A stretch of DNA of 64,000 nucleotides, taken from Drosophila pseudoobscura (lineage: Eukaryota > Arthropoda > Insecta > Diptera > Drosophilidae). The DNA lies in assembly GCF_009870125.1 (NCBI RefSeq), contig NC_046683.1, positions 55,443,869-55,507,868 on the forward strand. The letters are read 5' to 3'. The notes under the pieces were generated by a model that saw only the letters and a program-made list of their open reading frames with translations, ran no database searches and was not told the origin of the DNA. Positions 58,701-64,000 of the stretch are shown here, piece after piece; position 1 is the stretch's first letter, and each line of letters starts with the position of its first letter. The position numbers and the translations under genes are program-made.

Positions 58701-60490
58701 AGTGCTCTCTAGATTTTTTGCTGGATCAGCAGTTTTAATTATTTGTGGAATCTTCTTAGTATTATAGTCTATTTTCGAATCTTGTGTGCTTTTGGAGTCT
58801 GTTTCCGAATCTTTTGTGCTTTTGGATCTCTTGTGCTTCTTGTGTTTTTCCTCGGAATGGCTTCGTTTATGGGTTGATTTCTTACGCGAATTATCGTTTT
58901 CGGAGCGTGAAGTGGAAGCCTCCTTCTTAGCCTTTTCTTGGCGTATCAGCTCATCGAAAATTCTTTCCAAGAATTTTGCAGCGTCTTCCTTGTTTTTCTC
59001 TGCCTGCGACACAGCAGTGGTTTTTCCAGTAGGACAAACGTTCTGAATTTGTTTCGAGTGGCCTTTAATCGGAGATGGGAAGTTAATCAAGGAAAAAAAA
59101 TAAAATTAAATTATAGCCAAAGCTCACAAATACCTGAACTGGACTTTGGCTTTTTTGGTGGGTCAGCGGTGTCGGTTCTCTGTGGAGCCTTCTCACGATG
59201 GACGTCACTTTTGGAATCTTTGTTGGATCCCTGGTGCTTCTTGATCGTCTCAGAAGGGGTGCGCTTCTGGTGAGATTTCTTACGGGCAATATCGTTTCCG
59301 GTGCCCCAAGTGGAAGCCTTCTCAACCTTTTTTTCGCGCGTCTTCTCATCGATGACCTTGTCTATCACGACTTTCGGCACTTCGACTTTTTTTGGTGGAT
59401 CCGCAGTGACGACTTTTCGTGGAACCTTCACAGGTTCTTCCTTCACCTTATTGCCAGATCTTTCCGGTTCTTTCCTGGATCTCTTGTGCTCCTTTTGTCT
59501 CTTCTCAGAACGGTGTCGCTTCCTAGCGCCACTAGCAGCGTCGATCGCTTTCACTTTTTTTTTCTTTCGAGCGGTAACTTTTTTGAGGAATATTCCCAAG
59601 TCGACATGATAGGGCGTCTTTGGGGTACTAGGAGATTTCGATTCCCTGAAAAATGAGTTCACGGGTCCTGTCACAAAGAAGAGTTCGAGTTAGAGAATGG
59701 CCAAGAAGTGGAAACGATTATCTGAGGAAAAGTTACCAATACGGATGATCGGATCTGGGTTTTCGTACACGTCTATTTCGAATATCTTCTCGCGTGGCAT
59801 TAGGGCGTCCAAATATGCAGGTCTCTTGAGCGGCTCCACGTCGAAAACATCATAGCGACGGCGTGGCTCGTTGAACAACGACATAGTTGGCTTCTGGTTC
59901 TTGAATATTTTGTTGATAGCCTCCTGCTCGTTCAGTCGTTGCAGTGCCTTGACCTCACGCGCGTCCAAGTAGTCCTTTTCGATGACCGGTTCCATCGGTG
60001 TCTTCTTGTAGGTGTGTAGACCGGGAAACGGCTCAAGGAAAATGGGAATATTCGGTCGCGTGGTATTTTCATTCGGCGAATTGCCACCCAGCAATGGTTC
60101 CGATACCGTGTGATATCCCCACGCGAACATCTCCGGATCGGGAAGGACTATGTTGGGCTGCGGCTGGCCCTTGTTAGCCTTGACCTCGTCTATGAGATCT
60201 TCGGACATGATGTACATGCGGATAAAGGTCTGCTCCACATCGAAGTATCCCGGCTTGGAGCGGGCGGCGTGACTTGCCCCATCGCAGGTCATTCTGGCCA
60301 TGTCGGTAATTCCTGAAGGCCAAAAACTGCTCTAAGAGAATTCGATTGGGCTTTGCAAAACTACGAAGTACTTACTGTCGCCCATTTTGCGGGCCAACAA
60401 TAGTGCCAGGGACTTATCCTCCACCACGATGTTTTTCCGAGCCAGCATGTGCTTCACAACTTTAGTTAAAGCCTCCTCGTAGATAAACAT
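52758..60490 (-). CDS. sa: TAF8-like histone-fold TFIID subunit with tandem-exon lysine-rich tail; probable spermatocyte arrest
   Basis: Nineteen exons. Exon 1 60490-60376, 2 60312-59737, 3 59667-59134, 4 59062-58697, then fourteen repeat exons (58626-58294, 58223-57882, 57811-57461, 57390-57067, 56996-56673, 56602-56279, 56208-55894, 55824-55501, 55430-55116, 55046-54732, 54662-54339, 54269-53892, 53821-53498, 53428-53069), last 52999-52758. All junctions are GT/AG and phase 1; total about 2161 aa. Residues 1-75 resemble the TAF8 histone fold (MFIYEEALTKVVKHMLARKN; GYFDVEQTFIRMYI), which pairs with TAF10 in TFIID. Residues near 140 carry PFPGLHTYKKTP, the TAF8 proline-rich signature. Exons 3-19 encode a Lys/Ser/Glu-rich, probably disordered tail with KKHKRSK-type basic patches. 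Fly TAF8 proteins usually have a few hundred residues. The symbol sa (testis TAF8) rests on remembered map position and rapid divergence; the ubiquitous Taf8/prodos is the alternative. Confidence 0.8.
53069..59062 (-). repeat. Tandem exon-plus-intron array inside the TAF8-like gene
   Basis: Fourteen units begin at exon starts 58626, 58223, 57811, 57390, 56996, 56602, 56208, 55824, 55430, 55046, 54662, 54269, 53821 and 53428. Periods are 384, 393, 394, 403, 412, 421 or 448 bp. A more diverged unit (59062-58697) precedes them, and the last unit is a hybrid. Each unit has one exon with an AATATAG acceptor and an AAAG/GTATTCGAGG donor, plus a 69- or 70-nt intron. Exon lengths are all multiples of three and vary in 9-nt steps through the number of His-Lys-Lys codons. 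Most units differ by only a few bases, so the expansion or homogenisation is recent. Confidence 0.95.
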
Positions 60491-63400
60491 TTTGTAGAAT
60501 AATCCTCACAAGAACTGTCGAAGTAGTGAAAAGAAGGATTGTCAAGCTCTGAACGGAAAAGTGCTGTGAAAGAAAGTTATTATTAGTGTTGTAAAACGAA
60601 CGCCCGGAGTGCCACTCCTGGAGTGTTGTAAAAGTTTCGACCTTCTCTTTCTCCCCTTGTTTCTTGTTTCTCCCCCACCGCTGTTCTTCAACCCTCTCTC
60701 TTAACATCTTCAGACAATCTTTCCGTAATGATGAGCACAAAAGCGATGCCTCGCTTGGGTTGTTGGGGGCAGCAGCAATTAGCCACCGATTCGAAAATGT
60801 CTCCGCCACACCCCGAAAACTAATTAAAATATTTTCGCCTTATGCGATCGCCACGAACGCGACAAAACGGCCTAACAGCATTTTAGCCCCATATGCATGT
60901 ATTTTTGTTGCCATCTATGTTCCCTCGTCGTTTCTCGTATCTCGTACATCTCTCCTAATGAGTTATGCAAATATTTGCAGTTGAATGGATTTCCAAGAAA
61001 CCGAAGACAGAACCGCACCAGAGCCCCGCATACGGTGGCTCCCAAGTGGAGGCTGCCTGTTTTACTCGTAAATGTTGGCTATTGTCTGTGAAATGACAAA
61101 TTTTCCCGACTCCGTCATGGATTGGCCGAAACGTGGAGCATACTTAATCAGTCAAAAGGCAAACAGTGAGGGGAGTGTGGCGAGTGGGGCGAGTGGGGAG
61201 AGTGGAGGCCCAGCCACGAGGTTACTGTGTCAGACCGCAAGGGAAATGTAGGAGTAGGAGTAGGAGTAGGAGTCGGAGTACGAGTACGAGCCTCTGAGTA
61301 CTTTAGATGCCAGACAGCTACGAGTAGATCTGCCAGAGATTCGCATTTGTGACGCCCCAGAGGCTGATGCAATTGAACAAATTGCCTCCTCCCCCACCCT
61401 CTCTCTCTCTCTCTCTCAATGGTCTTTACGATCATGACGATGATAATGATGATGATGATGATGATGATGTGTATGTTTTATGAGGACGGTCGTGCTTTGT
61501 GGGCGTTCATGGCTGACATTTGTACAAAGAACTCGCCCATATCTGCCCGATCTGTTGTTGTCTGCCTCTAAGCGCTACCGTTTAAGGCTCTGTACGGTCA
61601 TGAATGCCCCTGCCGTGCCCCTGCTGCCCCTGCCATGCAAATTTGCGCGGTCGCATTTGCGGTTGCGCCCATTGTCGCATAAATTTCATTCATAATTAAC
61701 AAGAGGAGCATCATCTCTGGTGGGAGAATTTCACAAGTTGTTTGCTCCGACGACAAACAAAATAATTGCCGCAATTTCCACAGCGGTCTCTTGGTCACTT
61801 GGCAGAGGATAGAGCAACCATCCAACCATGCCACCATTCCTCGATGCAACGATACAAAGATACGTTACAACCAGTGCAAATTGAGCTGTCCAGAGCTGTC
61901 CAGAGCTGTTCAGAGCTGTTCAGCGCAGTTCCCCGCCAAAACGGGCTAATTCAAACGATTAATTCGATAAGCTTGCAGCTGAAATCGGCAAACAGAGCGA
62001 CAGACGACAGTTGGACAAACCTGCAGCAAATTGATTGAGCAGCCGATTACTATAGAAGTCGCTGACTCTCCTTTCCCCAAGTGCACACAAGTGCCCCCGA
62101 GTGCCTCAGTCGCCAGCAAATTGCCCCGTCGGCTGGACAGGCACAAAGCACAACAAATTGTTCCAGTTTCCGAGGAGACCAGATAAATCTATTGAGATAT
62201 CGAGACTCGACTCGACTCGACTCGAGACTCCAGTCGCTCGGGGCAATCTCTGGACCGTTAAGCCCACGCCAGCGAATCGCATTTTCGCCTTAGAACTCCT
62301 CCGAGTGTCTGTGGCACGATCTACTGGGGTCGGGTCCACTCCACGGCTCCAGTGTTCTCTGGAAGCCCATCCGTTGACGGAGGGCGGCATAATGGTTATG
62401 ACAGGCCGTTCGGTGCCGGAACTAGCGGACAGGTTGGAGGAGTCACGTTCTCCTTCTCCTGCCCAGAGATTTGCTAACGGAGCCACATGAACTCTGCTCG
62501 CAGCAGGTCACTGGGGGACTAACGATGAAGTGAAAGATTCTTGACTCCAGTGAATTCCCCCCCAAAAAAAAGCCTAATCGCTGATCGGTTTTTGGATAAT
62601 GGTCATGTAGTTAAGGCCTCATTACAAATCTCCTGGAGCCAGCCAAAGCCAATCAAAATCAAAGTCTGCACGACTTTTTCTGCCGCTTAAACGGCGTCAA
62701 GTGATCGATCTCCGGTCACTGCAAATGGCTAATGACACAATCAATGCAAACTTGCGTAATTAGAGGCCCCGAGGAGCAGAGCAGATCAGACCAGAGCAGG
62801 CCATAGCCATCGCCAGATGGTCAATGGTCGGTCGCTGGCCATTCGACTGCCCGCCGTCCCACGGAAGCCAATTCGGACGTTTGTCAATCTGTCAAATTGT
62901 GTAAAATACCAGCCACAACAATAACAATTATTGTAAGTTATTATTGTTAAGAAAACAAGTTTACTTGGCCTACAACGTAGCCACAGTCCACAATCCACAA
63001 AGTGCGGCATCTGAGTGAGGTTATGACCGAACATATGTACATATTTACCCTACAGATGATGGCACATATTTAAACAATGACGTGGCCATAAAGAAAATTG
63101 AATATACTCGTACGCGTACATACATATGTAGGCCCTCTCTTATCAGCAATGAATCTGCAGTGGAGGCAAACACATAACTGCCTTTTGAAGGTCTTTTTGT
63201 CTAACTTACAGCTTTCTCTGTGACCGGCTTATGAAAATGGTTTCCCTTGGAGGGAATATGTATATTTTATCTTTGGAAGATAAAATAGCAATAGATTTTT
63301 TATATGAATTTATAAACAGTTGAACGACTATTGCTTTTCTCACCGAAGTTTTTTCTCTCGCAGAATTTACTAGAAACTAAATGTCATTGTCATTGTCATT

Positions 63401-64000
63401 GTCAGGGTTGCATTCATCGATAGTCATCAATACACGGCATGAGCTTCCCTTACCCAACACTGTTCTTTTGTTCGTTTCTCTTTATCCATAGTTTTTCTGC
63501 CCGCCTCCTGTGAAATGTTTGAGTGGCGAAGCCCCAACCCAACCCAGCCCCCCTTCCCATTGTAATGCATTTGTTTCATGTTTATTTTTAGAACTTTTCA
63601 GAGCATTTGCACTTTGCAAAGTTTTGCTGTAACTACCGTGCACTTTGACATTTGTCCGCTTTCCGCAATTGTTGCTTGTTTTTCTCGACAAAAATGGGGG
63701 AGGGGAGCTTTCCCTTTGTCTTATCCTGGCCGTTATGCAAATCGAATGGAAGAGATTGCACAGAGACAAAGTTGCAATTTAGCTTGTCCTTTATGGCGTT
63801 GAACGGAATGGAAGGCAACGAGTTGGGCAACAAGACCGTATCATTTTGGCACCGGGCAGACAGCCTAGACTCACTTTCTATTTGCACTTGGCTGAGTGTA
63901 CTCGTGGAGCATAGCCACCGCCCCCGCCCCCGCCACCACCCCCCATTCGACGTCATGTTCGGCACCGCCTATCTAATCATAGCCCGCTCAGGTGACTGAC
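60491..64000. other. Non-coding region upstream of the TAF8-like gene
   Basis: No supported gene. The first ~130 bp hold the TATA-less leader of the minus-strand gene. Repeats are GGAGTA/CGAGTA (61246-61290), (GAT)n (61438-61470), an 11-bp GAGCTGTCCA-type repeat (61883-61922), GACTC repeats (62204-62229) and TCATTG repeats (63382-63402). A 32-codon ATG frame at 62392 (MVMTGRSVPELADRL...) in GC-richer DNA (62070-62520) might belong to a 5' exon, but no clear splice site supports it. Confidence 0.5.
61438..61470. repeat. (GAT)n microsatellite
   Basis: About ten GAT units with one AAT interruption. Confidence 0.9.

Noticed and set aside
53069..59062. CRISPR-like or satellite array
   Set aside because: The unit is about 394 bp with coding and splice structure in a eukaryotic gene, not short repeats with unique spacers, and not plain satellite.

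Overview
The window is eukaryotic nuclear DNA from a Drosophila-type fly. Supporting signs are short introns of 47-71 nt with CTAAC/CTAAT branch points, GTAAGT-type donors, TATA plus Inr promoters, dense CA/GT, CAG/CAA and GA microsatellites, and fly gene families such as the YLPP/GYR-motif secreted proteins and a TAF8-like TFIID subunit. The species cannot be fixed from the sequence alone. All gene models below are from reading splice signals and frames by eye; no search was run.

Left part (1-20.8 kb, gene-rich). A TBC1D8/9-type RabGAP gene runs leftward out of the window (1-5037, eight exons seen). Then come a small single-exon gene of unknown function (5977-6546, +) and a convergent two-exon gene for a CENP-B/pogo-type DNA-binding protein without a transposase domain (6641-7950, -). 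A large four-exon gene follows (11267-16112, +, 5' end not found), whose protein repeats an 'FDP' motif module about four times. Next are a small secreted YLPP/GYR-motif Gln-rich protein (16472-17201, -), a 310-bp CAG/CAA/CAT tract, and a gene (18437-20835, +) with an in-frame 36-bp minisatellite and two competing N-terminal models.

Middle part (20.8-52.7 kb). This is AT-rich DNA without clear protein genes. It holds microsatellites, G-quadruplex-type tracts, short remnants with ATACCCT/AGGGTAT ends, and many copies of the octamer TACTCGTA. I see a possible tiny spliced minus-strand unit at 24.2-24.8 kb, a decayed coding fragment at 21.4 kb, a probable non-coding first exon with donor at 29884, and a recursive-splice-like site at 39490. 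The last two suggest a plus-strand gene with a very long intron that may run across the rest of the window.

Right part (52.7-60.5 kb) holds the main discovery. A minus-strand gene encodes a TAF8-like histone-fold protein, probably the testis TAF8 spermatocyte arrest (sa). Its lysine-rich tail is spread over an array of tandemly duplicated exon-plus-intron units. Fourteen near-identical units of 384-448 bp each carry one symmetric phase 1-1 exon of 315-378 nt and a 69-70 nt intron, and they are bracketed by diverged relatives. The model has 19 exons and about 2161 codons and stays in frame throughout. The final 3.5 kb holds only simple repeats and possible regulatory DNA.
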